Source: Elusimicrobiota bacterium
GTDB lineage: Bacteria > Elusimicrobiota > Elusimicrobia > UBA1565 > UBA9628
Assembly (NCBI GenBank): GCA_028717865.1
Contig: JAQUMZ010000194.1
Coordinates: 1-5,546, forward strand
Direction: 5' to 3'
DNA length: 5,546 nucleotides
Part shown: positions 1 to 5,292 of the stretch, in pieces
Layout: every line of letters begins with the position of its first letter
How positions within the stretch are numbered: position 1 is the stretch's first letter
Made by a program: the position numbers and the translations under genes
The notes under the pieces: model-generated
What the model was told of the DNA's origin: nothing
Seen by the model: the letters and a program-made list of their open reading frames with translations, nothing else
Database searches by the model: none

Positions 1-551
1 ACGTCCACGAGCCGGCCCAGGCCCGCCTGGCCGCGCGCTACGCCGACGTGCTCCAGGTCCCGGCTTTCCTTTGCCGGCAGACCGAACTGCTGCTCGCCTG
101 CGGCCGCACGGGCCGGGCCGTGAATATCAAGAAAGGCCAATTCCTTTCCCCTTGGGACATGGCCCACGCGGTGCGCAAGGTCGAGTCCACCGGCAACCGC
201 CGCATACTGGTCACGGAGCGGGGCACGATGTTCGGCTACGGGAATCTCGTGGTCGACATGCGCGCCTTCGCGATCCTGCGCGAGCTGGGCTACCCGGTGA
301 TTTTCGACGCGACGCACTCGGTCCAGCTGCCCGGAGCCGCCCGCGGCGCCACCGGCGGCGAGCGCCGCCACGCCTTGCCCCTGGCGCGCGCCGCCGCGGC
401 GGCCGGCGTGGCGGGGGTGTTCTTCGAGGCCCATCCCGATCCCGACCGCGCGCTTTGCGACGGGCCCAACTCCCTGGAGCTGCGCGCCGTGGCGCGATTC
501 GTGCGGCAGGTCCGCCGCGTCGACGCCCTCGTCAAGAAGGAGCGCCTATGA
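1..551 (+). CDS. kdsA: 3-deoxy-8-phosphooctulonate (Kdo-8-P) synthase, 5'-truncated by window edge
   Basis: This cytoplasmic enzyme condenses phosphoenolpyruvate with arabinose-5-phosphate to give Kdo-8-phosphate, the precursor of the Kdo sugars of the LPS inner core. The reading frame is open from base 3, with 182 residues visible before the TGA at 549-551. About 95-100 N-terminal residues of a normal protein of about 280 must lie upstream. Family signatures in order are VHEPAQA, QVPAFLCRQT, VNIKKGQFLSP, TERGTMFGYGNLVVDMR, FDATHSVQLPG and FFEAHPDPDRAL-CDGPN. By family knowledge, the His of DATHSVQ (315-317), the Glu of FFEAHP (426-428) and the Asp of CDGPN (459-461) match three of the four metal-site positions. 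The fourth, Cys in metal-dependent enzymes or Asn in metal-independent ones, is N-terminal and not in the window, so the class cannot be decided. It is the first visible gene of an LPS operon, with the next gene 16 bases downstream. Identification is very secure. Confidence 0.97.
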   Translation, partial: VHEPAQARLAARYADVLQVPAFLCRQTELLLACGRTGRAVNIKKGQFLSPWDMAHAVRKVESTGNRRILVTERGTMFGYGNLVVDMRAFAILRELGYPVIFDATHSVQLPGAARGATGGERRHALPLARAAAAAGVAGVFFEAHPDPDRALCDGPNSLELRAVARFVRQVRRVDALVKKERL

Positions 552-567
552 CCTTGGGGGAAACGCC

Positions 568-885
568 ATGAAATGCATGACCTGCGCCCAGGAAAACAAG
601 GACACGGCCAAGATCTGCAAGAAGTGCGGACGCGATCTCACCGTGCCTCCGGCGTGGTTTCCGGACGCGCGCTGGCACCTGAAGGTCCTGGGCCTCATCT
701 ACGTCGCGCTCATCGCCGCCTATTTCGGCGTCAGCTTCCTGCTGCGCAGCCTGCCCAAGCCCTACCACATCCGGCAAATTCCCCCCGAAATGACCCCTTG
801 GCTGCGCCACGGCCCGAAATTCCTGCCCGAGGACCAGCTCAAGGCTCCGCCGCCTCCGCCCTCGGAGGCTCCCGCACGAAAATGA
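568..885 (+). CDS. Small zinc-ribbon protein with one membrane segment, function unknown
   Basis: A 105-residue protein that I do not recognise as a named family. The N-terminus has two CxxC knuckles (C3-x2-C6 and C17-x2-C20, ending in KKCGRDL), the pattern of a zinc-ribbon that binds one Zn. Residues 38-59 form a hydrophobic stretch that should be a single transmembrane helix. After it comes a proline-rich, probably extended tail with a run of five prolines (94-98). A cytoplasmic zinc-ribbon with a periplasmic tail is the likelier topology, but the charge bias is not decisive. The start is ATG 568, with a purine-rich GGGGGAA at 556-562 about 5 bases upstream. Its stop overlaps the lptC start (ATGA, 882-885), so it is almost certainly co-translated with lptC. 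Operons of this type often have kdsD or kdsC between kdsA and lptC, and this protein resembles neither. A role linked to LPS synthesis or export is inferred from position only. Confidence 0.85.
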   Translation: MKCMTCAQENKDTAKICKKCGRDLTVPPAWFPDARWHLKVLGLIYVALIAAYFGVSFLLRSLPKPYHIRQIPPEMTPWLRHGPKFLPEDQLKAPPPPPSEAPARK

Positions 886-1400
886 CCCCGCTGCGCGGCC
901 TGGCCGCGGCCTTGGCGGTCCTCTTCGCGGCGTGCGGCTGCCGCCGCGCGGCGGCCCCGGCCCAGAGCACCCGGCAGGTCCTGGAGGGTTTCACGCTTAC
1001 GCAGACCGTGCGCGGCCGCAAGACCTGGCAGCTCAAGGCGCGCTCCGCCGTCCTGGAGGAAGACGCCGACCGGGCCAGGATCAGCGAGCCCCGGATGGAG
1101 TTCTATTCGGAGGACCGCCCCGTATCGAGGGTGCGCTCCCTGCGCGGGACGGTGCGCCTCGACAGCCACGACGTGCGTCTGTCCAGCTCCGTCGTGCTGG
1201 AGGCTTTGGAGGAACGCTCCACGATGCGCACGGAACAGCTGGACTACTCCTCGAAGAGCAACCTTTTCTCGACCGAGTCCGACGTCGCCGTGGAACGGCC
1301 GGAGGGGCGCCTGCGCGGGCGGGGGATGCAGGCCGCCCCCGACCTCTCGGAAATCCGGATTTTCAACCAGCAAGCCGTGGTCCAGGCGGCCCCGCGATGA
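882..1400 (+). CDS. lptC: LPS export periplasmic protein LptC, predicted lipoprotein
   Basis: A 172-residue LptC-family protein. In the Lpt machine LptC sits on the inner membrane beside LptB2FG, receives extracted LPS and hands it to LptA. The family pattern is visible: a GF-T opening at residues 36-38, G45...W49...A53 (GRKTWQLKA), then a beta-rich stretch with SEPRMEFY (68-75) and alternating polar/hydrophobic strands to the end, where a FNQQAVV segment closes the jelly-roll-like domain. The first 20 residues are a short basic start (R5), a hydrophobic Leu/Ala core and then FAAC (15-18) and a second Cys at 20, which reads as a lipoprotein signal rather than a plain transmembrane anchor. The start at 882 overlaps the previous stop (ATGA). 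A GGAGG lies at 864-868, rather far away (13 bases), so coupling probably matters. The same frame is open upstream through the zinc-ribbon gene, but that extension is not coding. Confidence 0.88.
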   Translation: MTPLRGLAAALAVLFAACGCRRAAAPAQSTRQVLEGFTLTQTVRGRKTWQLKARSAVLEEDADRARISEPRMEFYSEDRPVSRVRSLRGTVRLDSHDVRLSSSVVLEALEERSTMRTEQLDYSSKSNLFSTESDVAVERPEGRLRGRGMQAAPDLSEIRIFNQQAVVQAAPR

Positions 1401-2083
1401 CCGGGATCGCCCTGCTGCTGCTCTCGGGCCTGGCCTGCGCCGCCGCGAGCGAGGGCGGCCATCCCGTGGTGGGCGGCCTGGTGCGCAGCCGGGAATGGGT
1501 CATCCGCCGCGCGCCCGAGCGCGAGGAGGAGTTCATCGGCGACGTGAGCTACCGCAAGGGGCCGGACTTCTTCCAGGCGGACTGGGCGCTCTTCAACCAC
1601 AAGACCGAGCGCTGGCTGGCCCGCGGCCGGGTGCGCCTCGAGCATCTCTTCGCCTCGGGCGACCGGCTGGAGGTGCAAGGAGAGCGCGCCGAGTACGATC
1701 AGGTCTCCGAGCGCGGGCGGCTGCTGCCCGCCCCGGGCGCGCGGGTCTCCTTCGTCCGCCGGCCCGCGGCCGGCGAGCCGGACTACGGCTCGGCGGGCAG
1801 CGTGGCCTGGCACGACAGCCAGCAGGTCCGCTTCGAGGACGGCGTCAGCGTCTGGGGGCCGCGCCTGGAACTGCAGGGATCGCGAGGAAGCTACGACGCC
1901 GCCTCCGGCGAGCTGGTCGTTTCGGGCGGACGGCCCGTGCTGCGCGCCTTCGAGAGCGGCTGGACCGGGGCGGTGCAGGCCGACGTCGTGGCCGCCCGCC
2001 GGGATCCCGAGGAGTTGCGGGCCGAGGGCCGGACCCGGGGCTGGATAAGGTTCAAGGATGAGCTCGAGAAACTCGCCAGATAG
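1397..2083 (+). CDS. lptA: LptA/OstA-like LPS transport periplasmic protein
   Basis: A 228-residue protein, longer than E. coli LptA (about 185). LptA-family proteins form the beta-jelly-roll bridge that carries LPS from LptC to LptD in the outer membrane. After a hydrophobic start (residues 4-17, with ACA/CAA/AAA as candidate signal peptidase sites) comes an OstA-like pattern: FIGDVSYRKG (46-55), ADWALFNHKTERWLARGRV (61-79) and GDRLEVQGERAEYD (88-101). This is the repeated 'new feature, change of sugar-coat layer' strand pattern with G-x-V and A-x-Y elements typical of the domain. A second, more diverged set of strands follows, with QQVRFEDGVSVWGPRLELQG and then SYDAASGELVVSG. The start at 1397 overlaps the lptC stop (ATGA). 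No strong ribosome binding site precedes it, so translational coupling is likely. The frame is open far upstream, but no plausible start with a signal sequence is seen there. It could instead be called a second LptC-like/OstA paralogue. Position between lptC and lptB favours lptA. Confidence 0.82.
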   Translation: MTGIALLLLSGLACAAASEGGHPVVGGLVRSREWVIRRAPEREEEFIGDVSYRKGPDFFQADWALFNHKTERWLARGRVRLEHLFASGDRLEVQGERAEYDQVSERGRLLPAPGARVSFVRRPAAGEPDYGSAGSVAWHDSQQVRFEDGVSVWGPRLELQGSRGSYDAASGELVVSGGRPVLRAFESGWTGAVQADVVAARRDPEELRAEGRTRGWIRFKDELEKLAR

Positions 2084-2093
2084 CCGCGCTCCC

Positions 2094-2098
2094 GGAGG
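2094..2098 (+). promoter_or_regulatory. Shine-Dalgarno of lptB
   Basis: GGAGG ends 6 bases before ATG 2105 and fixes the lptB start. It lies in the 21-base gap after the lptA stop, so lptB can be initiated independently, unlike lptC and lptA, which rely on ATGA overlaps. Confidence 0.75.
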
Positions 2099-2104
2099 CC
2101 GCGC

Positions 2105-2824
2105 ATGATACTCGCGGCCCGCGACATACGCAAGTCCTACGGCGACCGCGAGGTGGTCAAGGGCGTATCCCTGGAGGTCCGCTCCGGGGAGATCGTCGGG
2201 CTGCTCGGACCCAACGGCGCCGGCAAAACCACGACGTTTTACAGCCTGGCGGGCTTCATCCGGCCCGAAAGCGGCGCCATCCTCATCGACGGAGCCGACG
2301 TCACCTCCCTGCCGATGTACGCGCGCGCCCGGCGCGGACTGGGCTATCTCGCCCAGGAGCCCACCGTGTTCCGCGGCCTGACGGTCGACGAGAACCTGCG
2401 CGCAGTGCTCGAACGCACCCTGCCCAGCCGGCTCGAGCAGATGCGCAAGGTCAAGGATCTGCTCGACGAGTTCGGGCTCTGGGACCTGCGCCGGCAGAAG
2501 GCCTGGACCCTCTCCGGCGGCGAGAAGCGGCGTCTCGAGGTCGCCCGGGCCATGATCAACGAGCCCAAGCTGATCCTTCTCGACGAGCCCTTCGTGGGCA
2601 TCGATCCCATCACCGTGCGCGAGCTCAAGGGCATGATCTCGCGCCTGCGCCAGCGCGGCATCGGAATACTGATCACCGACCACAACGTGCGCGAGACCCT
2701 GCCCATCATCGAGCGGGCCTACCTGATCTACGACGGCCGCATTCTGGTCGAAGGCGACTCGAAGGCCCTGCTTGACGACCCCAAGGCCCGAGAACTCTAC
2801 CTCGGGCACGACTTCAAGATATAG
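2105..2824 (+). CDS. lptB: LPS export ABC transporter ATP-binding protein LptB
   Basis: A complete 239-residue ABC ATPase that powers LPS extraction from the inner membrane as a cytoplasmic dimer with LptF and LptG (not in this window). All motifs are intact: Walker A GPNGAGKTT (35-43, Lys41), Q-loop Gln84 in LAQEPTVFRGLTV, signature LSGGEKRR (136-143), Walker B LILLDEP (156-162) with catalytic Glu161, D-loop GID (165-167) and H-loop His193 in TDHNVRETL. The last motif, the FVGIDPITV segment and the C-terminal YLGHDF (232-237) distinguish LptB from the related branched-chain amino acid ATPases (LivG/LivF). Length matches the family (about 240). It is preceded by GGAGG at 6 bases. It is the last gene of the plus-strand operon here. 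In many proteobacteria rpoN follows, but here a convergent gene ends 42 bases away. Confidence 0.97.
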   Translation: MILAARDIRKSYGDREVVKGVSLEVRSGEIVGLLGPNGAGKTTTFYSLAGFIRPESGAILIDGADVTSLPMYARARRGLGYLAQEPTVFRGLTVDENLRAVLERTLPSRLEQMRKVKDLLDEFGLWDLRRQKAWTLSGGEKRRLEVARAMINEPKLILLDEPFVGIDPITVRELKGMISRLRQRGIGILITDHNVRETLPIIERAYLIYDGRILVEGDSKALLDDPKARELYLGHDFKI

Positions 2825-2866
2825 ACGGGGACGTTCCTTGCTTAACTTGCGCAAGCCGCGCGAGCG

Positions 2867-3841
2867 TCAGGTGAATAACTCGAGGTGGGCGTGAATCCCG
2901 GCCCGGCGCGCCCGCCGCACGGCCGAGTCGAAAAGCCGCTCGGCCCGAACGGTCCGGCCGAGGGCATGCAGGACGGCCGCCTCGGCCGTATCGCATAGGA
3001 CGATGCCCCGGGTCTCATCCCCTTTGCGGAATCCCGTCCGGGCCGCGGAAAAACGCTTTCGCGCCGGACCCAGCTCGCCCCGGCGCAGATGTATCTGCCC
3101 CAGCCCCCAATCCACGTAGGCGAGGTCCACGGGGTCCTCCAGGCGGCCGTAGAGCTTGTGGGCGCGCAGATAATGCCGGCGGGCCGAGGCCAGCTCGCCT
3201 TGCTGGCGCAGGACGTTGGCCAGGCCGCACTGCGCATAGGCGCGGCCGAAAATGTCATCCGTGCCGGCTACCGCCGCCAGGGCCGCGGAGTAATATTCGC
3301 GCGCCTCGGCCAGGCGCCCCTGCACGCGCGTGACCCCGCCCAGGCCGAAGAGCGCGTAGGCCGCGCCCGCCGCGTCGCGGGCGCGCCGGGCCAGCCCCAG
3401 GCTGCGCAGGAAGGCCAGACGAGAAGCCTCCAGATCCCCCATGAAACGCCTGGCCCCTCCGATAGCCCATAGGGCATAGGCCGCGCCCGCCCAGTCGCGC
3501 TCGCGCCGGAAGCGCGCCAGATGCCGCGCCAAGCCGGGCAGACAGCGCCGGTAGCCGCCCGCGGCCCGCTCCACGAGGAGCCCCTCCAGATCGAGACGCC
3601 GCAAAGCCTCCGGGGCGCCCCGGCGCGGGGCCAAACGCCGCGCCCGCGACCAGACCTGGCGGGCGTCATCCGTTTGACCCAGGCTGCGCAGGCAGGCGAC
3701 CAGGGCCAGGGCCGCGTCGAGCCGGACGTCCTGGCCGGCCGGGCCCCGGAGCAGCCGGCGGTAGAGCCGCGCGGCGCCCGATAGATAGCCTTGGGCCCGC
3801 AAGGCCTCGGCGCGGTCGAAAATCAACTCGAAGGAAACCAT
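2867..3841 (-). CDS. Tetratricopeptide-repeat (TPR) protein
   Basis: A 324-residue, probably cytoplasmic helical-repeat protein with no signal peptide or membrane segment. TPR arrays bind proteins or peptides, and the partner cannot be read from the sequence. A degenerate N-terminal part (residues 1-70, FDRAEALRAQGYLSGAARLYRRLL and similar) looks like one or two ordinary 34-residue TPRs. From about residue 119 there are repeats with a fixed 40-residue period: Ala-Tyr pairs at 121, 161, 201 and 241, and the G-[DREL]-L type turn at G135, G175, G215, G255 and G295. This 40-residue form is like the long TPRs of the TPR_12/kinesin-light-chain type. The start ATG (3839-3841) is the first in-frame Met giving MVSFELIFDRAEAL. 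No clear Shine-Dalgarno precedes it, but a TATAAT lies 13 bases upstream. It follows the ceramidase-like gene by 23 bases on the same strand and converges on lptB. The frame is open upstream through the ceramidase gene, which is a shadow. Function unknown. Confidence 0.85.
   Translation of the reverse strand: MVSFELIFDRAEALRAQGYLSGAARLYRRLLRGPAGQDVRLDAALALVACLRSLGQTDDARQVWSRARRLAPRRGAPEALRRLDLEGLLVERAAGGYRRCLPGLARHLARFRRERDWAGAAYALWAIGGARRFMGDLEASRLAFLRSLGLARRARDAAGAAYALFGLGGVTRVQGRLAEAREYYSAALAAVAGTDDIFGRAYAQCGLANVLRQQGELASARRHYLRAHKLYGRLEDPVDLAYVDWGLGQIHLRRGELGPARKRFSAARTGFRKGDETRGIVLCDTAEAAVLHALGRTVRAERLFDSAVRRARRAGIHAHLELFT
3117..3491 (-). repeat. 120-base-period internal repeats encoding 40-residue TPRs
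   Basis: Seen on the plus strand, TAGG recurs at 3117, 3237, 3357 and 3477, exactly 120 bases apart, each marking the Ala-Tyr codons of a TPR. The copies at 3357 and 3477 share the first 15 bases without a mismatch and 27 of 31 bases overall, more than the coding constraint alone would need. This points to growth of the array by in-frame duplication, with the two N-terminal-side units being the most alike. Confidence 0.6.
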
Positions 3842-3854
3842 GCTCGGACGGAAG

Positions 3855-3860
3855 ATTATA
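3855..3860 (-). promoter_or_regulatory. Candidate -10 promoter element before the TPR gene
   Basis: On the minus strand the hexamer TATAAT, a perfect sigma-70-type -10 consensus, lies in the 23-base gap between the ceramidase-like stop and the TPR start. Such a hexamer is rare by chance at this GC content. No recognisable TTGACA is present at 16-18 bases, and the preceding bases are not an extended -10 (TGn). If real, transcription would begin roughly 6-8 bases before the ATG, giving an almost leaderless mRNA, which fits the missing Shine-Dalgarno. Moderate to low confidence. Confidence 0.4.
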
Positions 3861-3864
3861 CAAC

Positions 3865-5292
3865 CTATCGCGGGGCCGCGAGCAGGCTCCGGGCGGCGCC
3901 CAGCACGATGCGCGCGGCCGAGGGTCCGAGGGAGTTGGTCTCCTCGTAATGATCGCCTTCCGGTCTCGGACGCATGAGCAGCCGCGGCGAGGCTTTGAAA
4001 TCGTACTCCGGAACGATGTAGCCCAACTCGTCGTTGGCCTGACCCGCGAGCATTGGGACGGGCTTGCCGAACAGCCCGGCAAGATACGGCGGGCCCGGCG
4101 CGCGGGAAAGTTGCGGCGGCGCTGGATTCGAGGCCTTGACCAACGGTCGGCCGAAGCTCAGCCGGCCGTCGTAGCCCCCTATGACCAGCTCCGGGAATAT
4201 CTCGCCCGGCACGCCCAGCAGCCTTACCGGACCGATGTCCACTACGGACACCTCGCTCTCCACCCAAGGCCGTTGTCCGGGTTCGAGCCGTCCCAGGGAG
4301 TGCCGCAAGGAAATCCGCCACGCCGGCTCCGCCAGGACGCGGCCCTGCGCGTCATAGAGGGCCCGCCCGTTGGCCAACTGCCGCAAAAACACCAGGTAAA
4401 GGGAATTTTCGACCGGGACCTTGATGCCGCGCGAGCGGAAGCCCAGCGCGGGACGCGGGTCCTTGGCCGTAGACCCGGCCAAGCCGCGCAGGGCCGCCCG
4501 CGCGACCGCCCGGCCGATCCGCCTTGCCTCGGAGAATCCATCGCGGCCCGGGCCGGTCTGCGCGGTCAGGAGTCCGCCGATCGCGCCGTTGAGGAACAGG
4601 CACTCCCCCCCTCCCCGTTCCACCTCGGCGCACAGTTCCCCCGGGTAATCCGCCGTGATGAGCCGGTTGCCGCGCCCCGAGGCCTCGGGATGGCAGGACC
4701 AGTTGACCACGGTCGCCAGCGGCCGGCCGGAACGGTCCCTGAGCCGCAACGCGGGAAGTCCGGGGTCGAGCACCGCCGGGTCGCGCAGATCCGCGCAAAG
4801 CCCCCGAGGCTCCAGCCGTCCCAGGCAGGCCTCGAGCGAAACCGGCTCCAGACGGGCCTCAAGCCGCGCCAAGCCGGCGGCGATCCTTTCGGCCAGCATC
4901 TTCAGATAAGAGGGATCCACTCCGCTCACCCCGGGCAGCGGCCCCCACAAGCCCACGGTATCCGGGCCGGAATGAACGTGCGTGGCGGCCAAAAACAGCC
5001 GCCGGCCCGCTCCTTTGAAGCCGGAGGCCTCGCGCACGGCCTCGACTTCCCCGCGGCCCAGCCCGAGCAAGTCCACGCCCACGAGGGCGACGGTCCGCGA
5101 ACCCTCCCGCATCATCAGCAGCCTCGCGTAAAGCGGGTCGTGAACGCCGAGCGCCCGCCGGCCGGCGGCGCCGAAGCCGGCCAGATAGACCGGCCGGCTC
5201 ATATCCGGGGTGATGTCGACCTTGCCGGCCGCGGCGTCGAGGCCCCAAACCGCGGCGCCCAGCCCAAGCAGCAGGCTAGCGATGACGGCCAT
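3865..5292 (-). CDS. Neutral/alkaline ceramidase-superfamily protein, secreted or membrane-anchored
   Basis: A 475-residue protein of the neutral/alkaline non-lysosomal ceramidase N-terminal-domain superfamily, whose named members are zinc amidases that hydrolyse the N-acyl bond of ceramide. A hydrophobic N-terminus (residues 2-17, with few basic residues) then AGKVDITPD begins the mature domain. Conserved landmarks are LAGFG (37-41), DPLYARLL (52-59), VGVDLLGL (71-78), ATHVHSGPD (103-111), NWSCHPE (197-203), LFLNGAIGGL (232-241), VPGEIFPEL (361-369), NDELGYIVPEYDF (420-432) and HYEETNSLGP (448-457). By comparison with the Pseudomonas enzyme, H105, H201, E364 and Y425 would be the zinc ligands. 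The segment that carries the catalytic Ser there reads NGAIGGLLTA here, so true ceramidase activity is doubtful. The C-terminal Ig-like domain of classical ceramidases is absent. Start 5292 is fixed by AGGAGGA with 8-base spacing. It overlaps the upstream glycosylase by 17 bases. Confidence 0.88.
   Translation of the reverse strand: MAVIASLLLGLGAAVWGLDAAAGKVDITPDMSRPVYLAGFGAAGRRALGVHDPLYARLLMMREGSRTVALVGVDLLGLGRGEVEAVREASGFKGAGRRLFLAATHVHSGPDTVGLWGPLPGVSGVDPSYLKMLAERIAAGLARLEARLEPVSLEACLGRLEPRGLCADLRDPAVLDPGLPALRLRDRSGRPLATVVNWSCHPEASGRGNRLITADYPGELCAEVERGGGECLFLNGAIGGLLTAQTGPGRDGFSEARRIGRAVARAALRGLAGSTAKDPRPALGFRSRGIKVPVENSLYLVFLRQLANGRALYDAQGRVLAEPAWRISLRHSLGRLEPGQRPWVESEVSVVDIGPVRLLGVPGEIFPELVIGGYDGRLSFGRPLVKASNPAPPQLSRAPGPPYLAGLFGKPVPMLAGQANDELGYIVPEYDFKASPRLLMRPRPEGDHYEETNSLGPSAARIVLGAARSLLAAPR

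Noticed and set aside
573..881. Upstream in-frame extension of lptC across the zinc-ribbon gene
   Set aside because: The translation is Arg/Pro/Gly-rich shadow sequence, and the signal-peptide-like start at 882 overlaps the upstream stop in the usual ATGA manner.
1244..2854. Minus-strand open frame of 536 codons opposite lptA and lptB
   Set aside because: It lies antisense to lptB, which has every ABC motif. Its translation is low-complexity Gly/Ala/Arg/Leu without domain motifs. Long antisense open frames are expected at this GC content.
2825..2866. Intrinsic terminator between lptB and the TPR gene
   Set aside because: The gap holds the palindrome CTTGCGCAAG (2846-2855) and a repeated CTTGC at 2837 that could pair with GCAAG at 2851-2855. 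The stems are only 5 bases and no T-run follows on either strand, so a bidirectional terminator is not supported.
3089..3784. Plus-strand open frames (127 and 87 codons) opposite the TPR gene
   Set aside because: They are antisense to a gene with exact repeat periodicity, and no ribosome site or domain is seen.
3842..4321. Upstream in-frame extension of the TPR gene into the ceramidase-like gene
   Set aside because: The extension has no TPR character and overlaps clearly conserved ceramidase-family motifs in another frame. The Met at 3841 begins recognisable helical-repeat sequence.
5154..5200. Clustered CCGGCCGG palindromes, also near 3726, 4722 and 5508
   Set aside because: They fall inside coding sequence, mostly on Gly/Ala/Arg/Pro codons, and similar GC-only palindromes are expected by composition. 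Spacing is irregular and there is no shared flank, so they do not look like a regulatory site or repeat family.
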